Origin: Dokdonella_A sp964582225
GTDB lineage: Bacteria > Pseudomonadota > Gammaproteobacteria > Xanthomonadales > Rhodanobacteraceae
Assembly: GCA_964582225.1 (NCBI GenBank)
Contig: CAZORA010000002.1
Coordinates: 144,244 to 208,243 of the forward strand
Length of the DNA: 64,000 nt
Reading direction: 5' to 3'
Shown here: positions 18,355 to 29,753 of the stretch, one piece after another
Layout: each line of letters starts with the position of its first letter
How positions within the stretch are numbered: position 1 is the stretch's first letter
Position numbers and translations under genes: made by a program
Notes under the pieces: model-generated
What the model saw: the letters and a program-made list of their open reading frames with translations, nothing else
Database searches by the model: none
Told to the model about the DNA's origin: nothing

Positions 18355-20397
18355 ATGAAAAGCAATACTCGCTGTCGTCTGCTCTCGGTCGCCCTGGGGC
18401 TCGCCCTATCCGCCGTGGCTGCCGCAAGCGGTCATGACTTCAGCGCCACCGACATCGATTCGTCGATCGCGGCCTGCAGCGACTTCAACGCCTACGTCAA
18501 CGGCAAGTGGCTGGCCGCCAACCCCGTGCCGGGCGACCGCAGCACCTGGGGCACCTTCGAGCAGCTCGAGGAAGACAGCCTGGCGATTCAGCATCAGCTG
18601 GTCGGCGCCGCCGCGAAGAACGTCGGTCAGGCCACAGCCGGCTCGATCGAACAGAAGATTGGCTGGTTCTTCGGCTCGGGCATGAACGTCGAGGCGATCG
18701 ACAAAGCCGGCTGGACGCCGCTCAAACGCACGCTCGGCGAAATCGACGGGATCAAGGATACGACCGGACTCGCAGCTTGGCTGCGCAAGGATTTCGCCTC
18801 CGGCCACGGCATTCCGTTCCGCTTCGGCGGTCGCGCCGACTTCAAGAACTCCGAGATGACGATCGCCTACGCTTTCCAGGGTGGCCTCGGTCTGCCCGAG
18901 CGCAACTACTACCTGGAGGATACCGAAGACTTCCAGGCCAAGCGGATCGCGTACGTCGCCCACATGCAGCACACTCTCGAGCTGATCGGCACACCGACCG
19001 CCAAGGCCGCCGCCGAGGCGCAGGCGATCATGGACTTCGAAACCCGTCTCGCCCGCGCTTCGCTCAGCCGTATCGAGCTACGCGACCCGAACAACCAGTA
19101 CCACTTCGTCAGCATCGCCGAGGCCGACGCGCTCACGCCGCATTTCAGCTGGAGCGCGTTCTTCACCGCCCAGGGTGCCGACGTCAAGGACGGCTTCTCG
19201 CTGTCGCAGCCGAAGTTCTTCGTCGAGTTCGACAAAATGCTCGGTGAAGTGCCGATCAGCACCTGGCAGGCCTATCTGCGCTTCCACACGATCGACGCCG
19301 CGGCACCCTATCTCTCGGCGCCCTTCGTGGCGCAGAACTTCAGCTTCCACGGCAAGACCCTGCGCGGCCAGAACGAGCAGAAGACGCGCTGGAAGCAGGT
19401 GCTGGAAGCCACCAACTGGCAGCTCGGCATGGCCCTCGGCGAGCTCTACGTGGCCAAGGTGTTTCCGCCCGAATCGAAGACCCGCGCGCTCGAGCTGGTG
19501 CACAACATCAGCGCCGCGCTGAAGACCCGCATCGAACAGCTCGACTGGATGAGCGCCGCGACCAAACAGAAGGCTCTCGAGAAGTGGGCCGCCTTTACGC
19601 CCAAGATCGGCTATCCAGACCGGTGGCGCGACTGGAGCGGCCTGGCGCTCGAGCCGGACAGCTATTTTGCCAACGTGACGGCCGCGCAGAAGTTCAATTA
19701 CGACTGGCGTATCGCCAAGATCGGCAAACCGGTGGACCGCGCGGACTGGGGCATGACGCCGCAGACCGTCAACGCCTACTACAACCCCAGCATGAACGAG
19801 ATCGTGTTTCCGGCAGCAATCCTGCAGCCGCCCTTCTTCGACGCCAAGGCCGACGATGCGCTCAACTACGGCGGCATCGGCGCAGTGATCGGCCACGAGA
19901 TGAGCCACGGCTACGACGACCAGGGCAGCCAGTTCGACGCCAAAGGCAACTTCCAGAACTGGTGGACCGACGAGGACCGCCAGGCCTTCGAGGCCCGCAC
20001 CGACAAGCTGGTCCGCCAGTTCGACGACTACGTCGCGATCGACGGCCTGCACGTCAAGGGCAAGCTGACCCTGGGTGAGAACATCGCCGATCTCGGCGGC
20101 CTCAACATCGCCTGGGATGCGTTGCAGATCGCACTCAAAGCCGCCCCGGCCGAGGCAGCCGAGAAGATCGACGGCTTCAGCGAGGAACAGCGTTTCTTCC
20201 TCAACTGGGCCACCGTCTGGCGGCGCAACTTCCAACCCGCCGAGCTGAAGCTGCGACTCAACACCGACCCACACGCTCCCGCCATGTTCCGCGCGCTCGG
20301 CGCGCCGTCCAACATGCCGGCCTTCGCTCAGGCCTTCGGCTGCAAGGCGGGCGATCCGATGGTGCGCGGCGGCGAGGAACAGGTAAAGATCTGGTAG
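18355..20397 (+). CDS. M13 family zinc metallopeptidase, second copy
   Basis: Paralogue of the preceding gene with the same length (680 residues) and the same layout: signal peptide (about 1-23, ending AAA), DFNAYVNGKW near 42, HExxH as GHEMSH (His514, Glu515, His518), GENIADLGG near 575, and the ending CKAGDPMVR...QVKIW. The start has AAGG about seven bases upstream. The 40-bp spacing suggests one transcript with copy one. Residues near the S1' pocket differ between the copies, so their peptide preferences may differ; that is inference. A hairpin at 20424-20451 lies just downstream. Confidence 0.93.
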   Translation: MKSNTRCRLLSVALGLALSAVAAASGHDFSATDIDSSIAACSDFNAYVNGKWLAANPVPGDRSTWGTFEQLEEDSLAIQHQLVGAAAKNVGQATAGSIEQKIGWFFGSGMNVEAIDKAGWTPLKRTLGEIDGIKDTTGLAAWLRKDFASGHGIPFRFGGRADFKNSEMTIAYAFQGGLGLPERNYYLEDTEDFQAKRIAYVAHMQHTLELIGTPTAKAAAEAQAIMDFETRLARASLSRIELRDPNNQYHFVSIAEADALTPHFSWSAFFTAQGADVKDGFSLSQPKFFVEFDKMLGEVPISTWQAYLRFHTIDAAAPYLSAPFVAQNFSFHGKTLRGQNEQKTRWKQVLEATNWQLGMALGELYVAKVFPPESKTRALELVHNISAALKTRIEQLDWMSAATKQKALEKWAAFTPKIGYPDRWRDWSGLALEPDSYFANVTAAQKFNYDWRIAKIGKPVDRADWGMTPQTVNAYYNPSMNEIVFPAAILQPPFFDAKADDALNYGGIGAVIGHEMSHGYDDQGSQFDAKGNFQNWWTDEDRQAFEARTDKLVRQFDDYVAIDGLHVKGKLTLGENIADLGGLNIAWDALQIALKAAPAEAAEKIDGFSEEQRFFLNWATVWRRNFQPAELKLRLNTDPHAPAMFRALGAPSNMPAFAQAFGCKAGDPMVRGGEEQVKIW

Positions 20398-20423
20398 CCG
20401 CGGACATCGGCTGCCATCGAAAA

Positions 20424-20451
20424 GCGGGTCGCGACCAATGGCGCGACCCGC
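20424..20451. terminator. Possible terminator hairpin
   Basis: A perfect 10-bp inverted repeat (GCGGGTCGCG at 20424-20433 and CGCGACCCGC at 20442-20451) with an 8-base loop, 27 bp behind the second M13 gene. There is no T-run after it, so it may be a weak or Rho-assisted terminator, or a REP-like stem. Confidence 0.45.
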
Positions 20452-20595
20452 GACGTTGCTGGCTGCCATCACGGAGCGCGCACCTTCCCCATCCGGAAGG
20501 TGGCGGCCCAGGTCGCTGTCGCCCGCCGGGCGTGTTTTCCATTGCACTGCCTTCGCCGGCGCGACCCGCGCGCTCCCACCGATGCGGCAGCGGCA

Positions 20596-20622
20596 ATGAC
20601 GCTCCAGCTCCGGTTTTATAAT
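20596..20622 (+). promoter_or_regulatory. Probable rapA promoter, leaderless
   Basis: A perfect -10 box TATAAT at 20617-20622 ends only five bases before the rapA ATG at 20628. A partial -35 (ATGACG at 20596-20601) lies 15 bases upstream of it. Transcription would start at or next to the start codon, giving a leaderless mRNA. No Shine-Dalgarno is seen, which agrees with this. Confidence 0.5.
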
Positions 20623-20627
20623 TGAGC

Positions 20628-23474
20628 ATGCCTTTCGTCCCCGGCCAACGCTGGATCTCCAACGCCGAACCGGAGCTCGGACTCGGCACCGTGGTGCGTC
20701 TCGACGGGCGCACCGTGCAGGTGCTCTACGCAACAGCCGGAGTGCTGCGGCAATACGCAAAGCACGCTGCTCCACTGAGCCGCGCGACATTTCGAGTCGG
20801 GCAGAAGATCAGCGGTCAGCGCCACAGCTTCATCATCGAGCGGGTCAGCGAAGACGGCGGGCTCCTCACCTACCACCACGGCAGCCAGGCGCTGGCCGAA
20901 GCCGCGCTCGACGACGCCCAACCGATCTCGCGCGCCGACGCGCGCCTGCTGGCTGCCCGTGTCGACTCGCCCTCCCGTTTCGACTTTCGCCTTGAGGCTC
21001 TGCAGCGGCGCGCCGCGGCGCTGGCTTCCCCAGCCTGGGGCCTCGGCAGCGCGCGGATCGACCTGCTGCCGCACCAGCTACGGGTCGTCGCCGCGGTTAC
21101 CCGGCTGCGCCCGCCGCGCGCGCTTCTGGCCGACGAGCCGGGCCTCGGCAAGACCATCGAAGCCGGCATGATCCTCGCACGCCTGCTGGCCAGCGGGCGG
21201 GTCGCGCGAGTCCTGGTGCTGGCGCCGTCGAGCCTGGTGTTCCAGTGGTTCGTCGAACTGCTGCGTCGCTTCAACCTGCCCTTTGCGCTGTATGACGAGG
21301 AGCGCTGCGCGGCGGCCGAGCAGGCCGATTCGAGCCTGAACCCCTTTTCTCAGGAGCAGTGCGCGATCGCCGACATCGCCTGGCTCGCGAGCGACGCGAA
21401 GCGCGCCGCGCAGGCGCTCGCCGCCGGTTGGGATCTGCTGATCGTCGACGAAGCCCACCATCTCGAATGGAGCGCCGCGGCGGCCAGCGCCGATTACCTG
21501 CTGGTCGAGCGTCTCGCCGCCGATACCGCGGGCCTGCTGCTCCTGACCGCCACCCCGCAGCAACTCGGGCGCAGCGGCCACTTTGCACGCCTGCGCCTGC
21601 TCGATCCCGCGCGCTACACCAGCCTCGAGGCCTTTCTCGCCGAGAACGAGGACTATGCCAAGCTTTCGGGTGTAGCCGAATCATTGCAGCGTTCGGCCCC
21701 GCTCACGTCGGAGGCGCGCGCCATACTGGCCGAACGCTTCGCGAGTGACGCCGCACTGCTCGAGGCGCTCGCGCGCTATCCGCAGGAACCACAAGTCGTT
21801 GCGCCGCTCCTGCTCGATGCGCTGATCGACCGACACGGCACCGGTCGGGTGATGTTTCGCAGCCGCCGCGAGCAGGTCGGCGGCTTTCCGCCGCGCGTCG
21901 CCGCGATCGATCGGCTCGACCCGGCCGGGCTCGATGACAGCGCCGCCCAGCGGCTGCTGGCTGAGTTCCACGCCGACGTCGAAGCGATTCCGGCCACACG
22001 GGAACTCGACTATACCGCCGATCCGCGCCTGCCCTGGCTGCTCGACTCGATCGACGGGCTGGCGCCGGACAAGCTGCTGCTGATCTGCCGCAGCCAGGCC
22101 AAGGTGCTGGCGCTGGAAGAGGCGCTGCGCGGCCGCAGCGGGGTGCGTCTGGCGCGCTTCCACGAGGGCATGACCCTCACCCAGCGCGATCGCAACGCTG
22201 CTTTTTTTGCCGAGGCGGACGGCGCGCGGCTCCTGCTCTGCTCGGAGCTCGGCTCGGAAGGGCGCAACTTCCAGTTTGCCCACCATCTGCTCCTGTGGGA
22301 CCTGCCGCTTGATCCCGATCTACTCGAACAGCGCATCGGTCGGCTCGACCGCATCGGCCAGCAGCAAGCAGTGACGATCCATGCCGCCGCCTTCCGCGGC
22401 ACCGCGCAGGAAGCCCTGCTGCGCTGGTACCACGAAGGCCTGGATGCCTTTCGCGCCAACCCCTCCGACGGCCGCGAGATCCTGCGCCTGTGCGCTCCGC
22501 GGGTAATCGAAGTGGCTGCGCGCCACGCGCTCGGCGGCGACGCGCCGGACGTCGAGCTCGACGCGCTGATCGGCGAAACCGCTGCCCTACATCGCGAGCT
22601 CTCGGCGCGGGTGCAGGCCGGGCGCGACCGCCTGCTCGAGCTTGCCGCGACACGCCACCCCGGCGGCGCGCCTCTCGAGATCGAGCTGCGAGCGCAGGAT
22701 GCGGATCTCACCGCAGACGAGTTCACGCTGCGCCTTTTCGAGCAGCTCGGGATCGACAATGAAGAGCTTGCGCCGCGCCGTTTTCTGCTCGATCCGGAAT
22801 ACCTGAGCACCGATGGTCTCAAAGGCTTCGCCGATGGCCGCCGTCAGATCACCTTTGATCGCGCCACCGCGCTTGCCCGCGAGGAGCTGCCCCTGCTGCG
22901 CCTGGACCACCCGCTGGTCGGCGGGGCGCTCGACCTGCTGCTGGAAAGCGAGCTCGGCAACGCAGCCATTCTGATCGACGCCACGCTGCCGCCACGCAGC
23001 GCTCTGCTCGAGTGCATCTTCGTCCTCTCCTGCGTGGCCGACCGCCAGCTCCACGTCGCACGCTTTCTGCCGCCGCAGCCACTGCGCACGGTCGTCGACA
23101 CGCGCCTTGCCCCGCGCTGCGACTATCTGCCGCAGCCAGCGAGCCTGCTGCGCGCCGACGAGCAGGCGCTCGACGCGGCGCGTCTGCGGCCGCTCCTCGC
23201 CAAACTGCTGCCGCCGATGCTGGCGGCCTGCGAGACCCAAGCGAAGCCGCTCGCCGCGGCGGCCGTTGGCGCGGCGCTCGAATCCGCCCGCAGCGAACTC
23301 GAAGCGGAACACGCCCGCATCGAAGCGCTGGCGCGCGTCAACCCGACGATTCGGGCCGCCGAAGTGCGGGCGGTGCTCGATGAACTGGAAGCCGTGCGCG
23401 GGGCGCTGAGCGGCGCTGCGCCGCGTCTGGACGCGATCCGTTTCGTCTGCAGCGCGGAGCTCGCCACGCGCTGA
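20628..23474 (+). CDS. rapA: RNA polymerase-associated ATPase RapA
   Basis: A 948-residue SNF2-family ATPase that binds RNA polymerase and recycles stalled or post-termination complexes. N-terminal tudor-like region: FVPGQRW...ELGLGTV. Helicase motifs follow: Walker A DEPGLGKT near 172, VDEAHH near 270, LLTATPQQLGR near 305, then the second domain with LLLCSELGSEGRNFQFAHHL near 540 and EQRIGRLDRIGQ near 567. The C-terminal RapA domains fill the rest, ending in VRAVLDELEAVRG. The length matches E. coli RapA (968). ATG 20628 is preferred over the TTG two codons upstream. See the leaderless promoter entry. Confidence 0.94.
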   Translation: MPFVPGQRWISNAEPELGLGTVVRLDGRTVQVLYATAGVLRQYAKHAAPLSRATFRVGQKISGQRHSFIIERVSEDGGLLTYHHGSQALAEAALDDAQPISRADARLLAARVDSPSRFDFRLEALQRRAAALASPAWGLGSARIDLLPHQLRVVAAVTRLRPPRALLADEPGLGKTIEAGMILARLLASGRVARVLVLAPSSLVFQWFVELLRRFNLPFALYDEERCAAAEQADSSLNPFSQEQCAIADIAWLASDAKRAAQALAAGWDLLIVDEAHHLEWSAAAASADYLLVERLAADTAGLLLLTATPQQLGRSGHFARLRLLDPARYTSLEAFLAENEDYAKLSGVAESLQRSAPLTSEARAILAERFASDAALLEALARYPQEPQVVAPLLLDALIDRHGTGRVMFRSRREQVGGFPPRVAAIDRLDPAGLDDSAAQRLLAEFHADVEAIPATRELDYTADPRLPWLLDSIDGLAPDKLLLICRSQAKVLALEEALRGRSGVRLARFHEGMTLTQRDRNAAFFAEADGARLLLCSELGSEGRNFQFAHHLLLWDLPLDPDLLEQRIGRLDRIGQQQAVTIHAAAFRGTAQEALLRWYHEGLDAFRANPSDGREILRLCAPRVIEVAARHALGGDAPDVELDALIGETAALHRELSARVQAGRDRLLELAATRHPGGAPLEIELRAQDADLTADEFTLRLFEQLGIDNEELAPRRFLLDPEYLSTDGLKGFADGRRQITFDRATALAREELPLLRLDHPLVGGALDLLLESELGNAAILIDATLPPRSALLECIFVLSCVADRQLHVARFLPPQPLRTVVDTRLAPRCDYLPQPASLLRADEQALDAARLRPLLAKLLPPMLAACETQAKPLAAAAVGAALESARSELEAEHARIEALARVNPTIRAAEVRAVLDELEAVRGALSGAAPRLDAIRFVCSAELATR

Positions 23475-23494
23475 ATCCCATTTCGATTTCGTCA

Positions 23495-23508
23495 TTGACA
23501 CGCATCAA
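23495..23508 (+). promoter_or_regulatory. FNR/DNR-type binding site upstream of norC
   Basis: TTGACACGCATCAA differs at one position from the FNR/CRP-family consensus TTGAT-N4-ATCAA. About 22 bases downstream is ATCTTA (23531-23536), correctly placed for the -10 of a class II promoter. A nitric-oxide-sensing or oxygen-sensing FNR-type activator (DNR, NNR or FNR) probably turns on the nor operon from here. Confidence 0.7.
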
Positions 23509-23646
23509 TGACCGCACGCAGATCGGCATGATCTTATGGACTGAAGCACACCTGAACGGTATGCTTGCGTCGATCCAAAACGGGCCGGAGCGGTCCGAAC
23601 AACGCTGCAGGATGCGCGCCTGCCACGCCTAGAGGGGAGAGTCCAG

Positions 23647-24273
23647 ATGTCCGATGCCACCATACCGTTTCCACCCGGTGCCGCCGACCCGCGCTTCTGG
23701 CGCGACGGCGCCATCGCCACCACGGCCTTCATGATCCTGGTGTTGCTGCTGCTCACGGTCGACAGCCTGCACGTCGTCACCGAGGGTGGCGGCGGCAACG
23801 TGCCCGCCTACACCGTGATCAACCAGCACATCAGCTACGAGCTCAATTCGTCCAACGGCATCTACGAGCCAGTCATCGGCGGCGAAGAGCTGATGTGGGG
23901 CCAGCGCTTCTCCGAAGACGAAGCGAACGCGCTGATGCGCAAGGGCAAGCTGGTCATCCAGAGCCGCTCCTGCATCAACTGTCATGCCTTCTTCGGCAAC
24001 GGCGCCTATTACGCGCCCGACCTCACCAAGGCCTGGCTCGACCCGAGCTGGGAGAAGATGTGGATTCCGATGACCCAGGCGAAAAGCAAGGAAGATGCCA
24101 TGGTCCAGTTCCTGATGCATCCCGATCGCTACCCGACCTGGGCGCGGCAGATGCCCAATCTGAATCTGAGCGAGGAAGAGGCGCGCGCGGTCACCGCGTA
24201 CCTGAAGTGGATGTCCTCGATCTACACCAACGGTTTCCCGGCCGGCTTCGGCCACCTCGAAATTGCCAGGTAA
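23647..24273 (+). CDS. norC: Nitric oxide reductase subunit C (cytochrome c)
   Basis: The membrane-anchored cytochrome c subunit that feeds electrons to NorB for 2 NO to N2O. The 208 residues have one N-terminal transmembrane anchor (about 22-42, AFMILVLLLLTV) and a periplasmic cytochrome domain with the heme c site CINCH near residue 112. A Met ligand follows in the region RQMPNLNLSEEE. The C-terminus is YLKWMSSIYTNGFP. GGGGAGA lies well placed before the ATG. It is followed after 10 bp by norB. Confidence 0.92.
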   Translation: MSDATIPFPPGAADPRFWRDGAIATTAFMILVLLLLTVDSLHVVTEGGGGNVPAYTVINQHISYELNSSNGIYEPVIGGEELMWGQRFSEDEANALMRKGKLVIQSRSCINCHAFFGNGAYYAPDLTKAWLDPSWEKMWIPMTQAKSKEDAMVQFLMHPDRYPTWARQMPNLNLSEEEARAVTAYLKWMSSIYTNGFPAGFGHLEIAR

Positions 24274-24283
24274 GGGGAGCGGC

Positions 24284-25684
24284 ATGTACGAATCAAAGAA
24301 ACTCGGTATCAAGTACCTGATCGCCTCGGCGGTCATGCTCGGCGCTCTGCTGCTGTTCGGCCTGCTGGCGTCGATCTTCTACCTGAAGTACGGCTTCCTG
24401 CTCGGCACGCTCGACTTCAACATCGTCAAGCAGGTTCACATCAACGCGCTGGTGATCACCTGCCTGTGGGGCTTCATGGGTGCGATCTACTGGTTCCTGC
24501 CCGACGAGCTCGGCATCGAAACCGTCGGCATCGGCCTCGCCAAGATCCTGTTCTGGGTATTCGTGGTGGCGGTCACGATCGTCGTTCTTACCTACATCTT
24601 CGTCCAGTACGGCACCAGCGACGAGGCGGGCATGTGGTTCGTCAACCAGGGCCGCAAGTACGTCGAGGCGCCGCGTTGGGCGGCGGTAGGCATCGTGGTG
24701 ATCTTCTTCACGCTGGCCTACAACATCATCGCTTCGGTGATGAAGGCGAAGAAAGTAACCGGCGTCATGGGCGTACTGATGTGCACCATGGTGCCGCTGA
24801 TCGCCGTGTATCTGATCGCCTTCCCCGCCCCGACCAACATGTCGGTCGACCTGTACTGGTGGTGGTGGCTGGTGCACATGTGGGTGGAGGCCACCTGGGA
24901 GCTGATCATCGGCTGCATCCTCGCGCTGGCGCTGATGAAACTGCTCGGCACCTCGCGCAAGGTCGTCGAAATCTGGCTGTACCTGGAAGTCGCGCTGGTC
25001 CTCGGCACCGGCATCCTCGGCCTTGGCCATCACTACTTCTGGATCGGCACGCCGCAATACTGGCTGTCGATCGGCGGCATCTTCTCCGCGCTCGAACCGC
25101 TGCCGCTGCTCGGCATGGTGGTGCACGCGATCTATGACGCCGGCAAACACCAGATGGCAACCACCAACAAGCCCGCCTTCCTGTGGCTCCTGGCGGAAGC
25201 CTTCGGCAACTTCATCGGCGCCGGCATCTGGGGCTTCATGATGACCCTGCCGCAGATCAACCTGTTCTCGCACGGCACGCAGTGGACCGTCTCGCACGGT
25301 CACTTCGCCTTCTACGGTGCCTACATCACCGGCATCATCGCCGTGATGTACATGGTCGCGCAGGAGGCGAAGGGCGTCAGCGAAGTGCGCGGCACCGCTT
25401 GGAAGTGGGCCTTCGCCGGCCTCAACATCGGCTTCGTCGGCATGGTCGGCGCGCTCCTGGTGGCAGGCATGTCCGAAGCCTTCTACGGTCGCGCGCTGGG
25501 CGGTTCGACGCTCGATGCCTTCATGTATTCGCAGTCCAACGCCTGGTTCATGCAGGGCATGATCGCGCGTACCGGCTTCGGCGTGATCATCGTGGCCAGC
25601 TACTTCATCCTGATGTACGACCTGCTGAGAATCGGCCATCGCAGCCGGCTTCCGGCAGCGGTACCGGCAGGCGCCACCGCATGA
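24284..25684 (+). CDS. norB: Nitric oxide reductase subunit B
   Basis: The catalytic subunit of cytochrome c-dependent nitric oxide reductase, a heme-copper oxidase relative with twelve membrane helices and a b3/non-heme-iron centre. In 466 residues I see histidine-bearing helices such as KQVHINALVITCLWGF, the glutamate-rich segment HMWVEATWELIIG that supplies an iron ligand and proton path, LGHHYFWIG, and HGHFAFYGAY. The start is ATG 24284 with AAGGGGAG upstream. The stop overlaps the next ATG (ATGA). The norQ and norD assembly genes that usually follow norCB are not in this window. Confidence 0.93.
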   Translation: MYESKKLGIKYLIASAVMLGALLLFGLLASIFYLKYGFLLGTLDFNIVKQVHINALVITCLWGFMGAIYWFLPDELGIETVGIGLAKILFWVFVVAVTIVVLTYIFVQYGTSDEAGMWFVNQGRKYVEAPRWAAVGIVVIFFTLAYNIIASVMKAKKVTGVMGVLMCTMVPLIAVYLIAFPAPTNMSVDLYWWWWLVHMWVEATWELIIGCILALALMKLLGTSRKVVEIWLYLEVALVLGTGILGLGHHYFWIGTPQYWLSIGGIFSALEPLPLLGMVVHAIYDAGKHQMATTNKPAFLWLLAEAFGNFIGAGIWGFMMTLPQINLFSHGTQWTVSHGHFAFYGAYITGIIAVMYMVAQEAKGVSEVRGTAWKWAFAGLNIGFVGMVGALLVAGMSEAFYGRALGGSTLDAFMYSQSNAWFMQGMIARTGFGVIIVASYFILMYDLLRIGHRSRLPAAVPAGATA

Positions 25685-25980
25685 CCGCGGGCTGGCTGCT
25701 TCCGACCGCAGTCCTGCTGGGCATCTACGTGCTCTGCGCGGGAGGTTACGGACTCGCGTACGCCTGGGGCAGGCTGCGCGAGAACCGTACCGCGATGCGC
25801 TCGGCCTGGGGCTGCTATGCAATGCAGGGCGTGATGACGCTGTTGCTCATCACGCTGACCCCGCTGGCCGCGGGCTGGAAGCTGTTTCTCGTAGCCTGCC
25901 TGGCTGTCTACGCCTTCATTCCGCCAATCACCTGGCGGCATCTGGAACGTACTCACGATTTGCTGGAGCATGAATCATGA
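25681..25980 (+). CDS. Small membrane protein of the nor operon, first
   Basis: A 99-residue protein with three likely membrane helices (about residues 3-25, 44-62 and 66-82) and a hydrophilic tail ending LERTHDLLEHES. Its ATG overlaps the norB stop, and its own stop overlaps the next ATG (25977-25980), so it is translated with norB. I do not recognise a family. Position suggests a role in assembly, stability or electron supply of the NO reductase. The reading frame is firm because of the two 4-base overlaps. Confidence 0.75.
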   Translation: MTAGWLLPTAVLLGIYVLCAGGYGLAYAWGRLRENRTAMRSAWGCYAMQGVMTLLLITLTPLAAGWKLFLVACLAVYAFIPPITWRHLERTHDLLEHES

Positions 25981-26321
25981 TTCCGGGATACCTCAACACA
26001 CTCGTCGCCTTTGCGCTCGTCTATCTCTCGATCCTGCGCCTGCCCCTGTTGCAGTCGAACACCTGGCTCGCCATCGTTGCCGGAATCGTCATCATCGTGC
26101 TGGCGCTCTGGTCGCGCACCGGCGATCTCATGAAGTGGTTCTCCACCGTTAATGTGCTGTTGGGCGCGATGCTGGCAGCATTCGGCGTATGGCACCTGCT
26201 CTCGCCGTTCGCCGGGCTGTTCGTGTTCTGGTTCGTGTTCTGGACCGGCGCGCTGGTCGGCGTGATCGCGCTGTGGGCCGCCATCTACCGCCCGCGGCCG
26301 GAACATGCGGCCGTCCGCTGA
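25977..26321 (+). CDS. Small membrane protein of the nor operon, second
   Basis: A 114-residue, almost wholly hydrophobic protein with four likely transmembrane helices and few charges, ending in YRPRPEHAAVR. Its start overlaps the stop of the previous small gene. I see no cofactor motif. Like its neighbour, it is probably a norCB accessory protein; the function is unknown. Confidence 0.75.
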   Translation: MIPGYLNTLVAFALVYLSILRLPLLQSNTWLAIVAGIVIIVLALWSRTGDLMKWFSTVNVLLGAMLAAFGVWHLLSPFAGLFVFWFVFWTGALVGVIALWAAIYRPRPEHAAVR

Positions 26322-26361
26322 TCCTGCTTTCCGTCCCCAACCAACTCCCAAGGAGCCCACA

Positions 26362-26685
26362 ATGAAAGTTTCGGTCATGCTGTTCGCAGTCTCGGTCGCA
26401 GGTGCGCTGGCGCTGCCGGCGCTCGCCCGCGCCGCGGACGGCGAAACGCTGGCAAAGTCGAACGGCTGCATGGCCTGCCACTCGGTCAATGCCAAGCTGG
26501 TCGGCCCGAGCTACAAGGACGTGGCCACCAAGTATGCCGGTGACGCCACCGGCGAAGCCCATCTGATTGCCAAGATCCGCGACGGCGGTTCAGGCGTCTG
26601 GGGTCCAGTGCCGATGCCGCCGCACCCGAACATCAGCGAGGCGGATCTGAAAACCTTGGCCGACTGGGTGTTGGCGCAGAAGTAA
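26362..26685 (+). CDS. Periplasmic cytochrome c (c551/c552 type)
   Basis: A 107-residue class I cytochrome c with a signal peptide (about 1-25, ending ARA-ADG). The heme-binding motif CMACH sits near residue 36. The Met axial ligand lies in the loop VWGPVPMPPHP near 79, and a C-terminal helix LKTLADWVLAQK follows. This matches the c551/c552 donors of denitrification enzymes. It is the last gene of the nor operon, so it is the likely electron donor to NorC. AAGGAG precedes the ATG. A strong hairpin terminator follows at 26721. Confidence 0.9.
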   Translation: MKVSVMLFAVSVAGALALPALARAADGETLAKSNGCMACHSVNAKLVGPSYKDVATKYAGDATGEAHLIAKIRDGGSGVWGPVPMPPHPNISEADLKTLADWVLAQK

Positions 26686-26720
26686 AGCAGCAGCGCGCGA
26701 ATTGCGCCTGCAGCTCGAAC

Positions 26721-26756
26721 CGAAAGGAGCGCGGCCCTGCCGCGCTCCTTTCGTTT
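26721..26756 (+). terminator. Rho-independent terminator, nor operon / accD
   Basis: A perfect 14-bp stem (CGAAAGGAGCGCGG at 26721-26734, its complement at 26740-26753) with a 5-base loop and TTT after it. It lies between the convergent cytochrome c and accD genes and may work in both directions. Confidence 0.8.
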
Positions 26757-26831
26757 GGGTCCTCGGCGGAATCGCGCTGCGCGGTAGCGCCGGAAGGCGC
26801 AGCCGGAACCTCAACGCCGCAGTGGCACGTC

Positions 26832-27695
<864 letters not shown>

Positions 27696-27726
27696 CGTAT
27701 TCGTCTCCGCGCGCCGCCGCGACGCT

Positions 27727-28529
27727 TCAGCTCCGCGCCGCGGCCAAGGCCGCGCGAACCGGAGCCAGGAAATCCCGCACACGGGCGCACAGCTCGCCCT
27801 CGTCGGCACTGCCGGCCAGGCGCTCGACCAGCGCGCTGCCAATCACCACGGCGTCGGCGTAAGCGCCGATTCGCGCCGCCGAGGCAGCGTCGCGCACGCC
27901 GAAGCCGACCGCGACCGGCGTCCGCGTGCGACGCCGAATCTCATCGACCCGCGCCCGCACCGCCTCGTGACTGATGCGGTCGGCGCCGGTGACTCCAGCA
28001 AAGGCCACATGGTACAGGAAGCCTTCGGCGGCCTCGCAGACCCGCTCCAGACGTTCGCCCTCGGTGGTCGGCGCCGCCAGCAGGATTCGGGCGAGGCCGG
28101 CCGCACGGAGCGGCGCGGCGGTAGCAGACTCCTCGATCGGGCAGTCGACCAGCAGCAGGCCGTCGACGCCCGCCCGCGCGGCATCCGCGGCGAAACGCTG
28201 CGTGCCGTAAACGACGACGGGATTCAGGTAGCCCATCAGCACGATCGGAGTGGCCGCGTCGTCGCGGCGAAACGCGCGCACCCAGTCGAGCACCTGCGCC
28301 AAGCCGACGCCCTGCGCGATGGCGCGCTCGCTGGCGTGCTGGATCACCGGGCCGTCGGCCATCGGGTCGGAAAACGGCACGCCAAGCTCGATCAGGTCGG
28401 CGCCGGCCGCAACCAGCGCGTGCATCAGCGCGACCTGCGAGGCCGGCAGCGGGTCGCCGGCGGTGATGAAGGGAATCAGGCCGGGGCGAGCGGCGGCGGC
28501 CAGCTCGGCGAAGCGGACGTCGATGCGGC

Positions 28530-28533
<4 letters not shown>
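27727..28533 (-). CDS. trpA: Tryptophan synthase alpha chain
   Basis: Cleaves indole-3-glycerol phosphate to indole, which tunnels to TrpB. The 268-residue TIM barrel shows PFITAGDPLPA near 20, ADLIELGVPFSDPMADGP near 48 (catalytic Glu and Asp region), LMGYLNPV near 104, VDGLLLVDCPIEE near 130 and the phosphate-binding VGFGVRDAASA near 213. The start is GTG 28533, inside a GTGA overlap with the trpB stop, so the two chains are translationally coupled. Confidence 0.95.
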
Positions 28534-29741
<1,208 letters not shown>

Positions 29742-29753
29742 CGAGTTCCTGGT

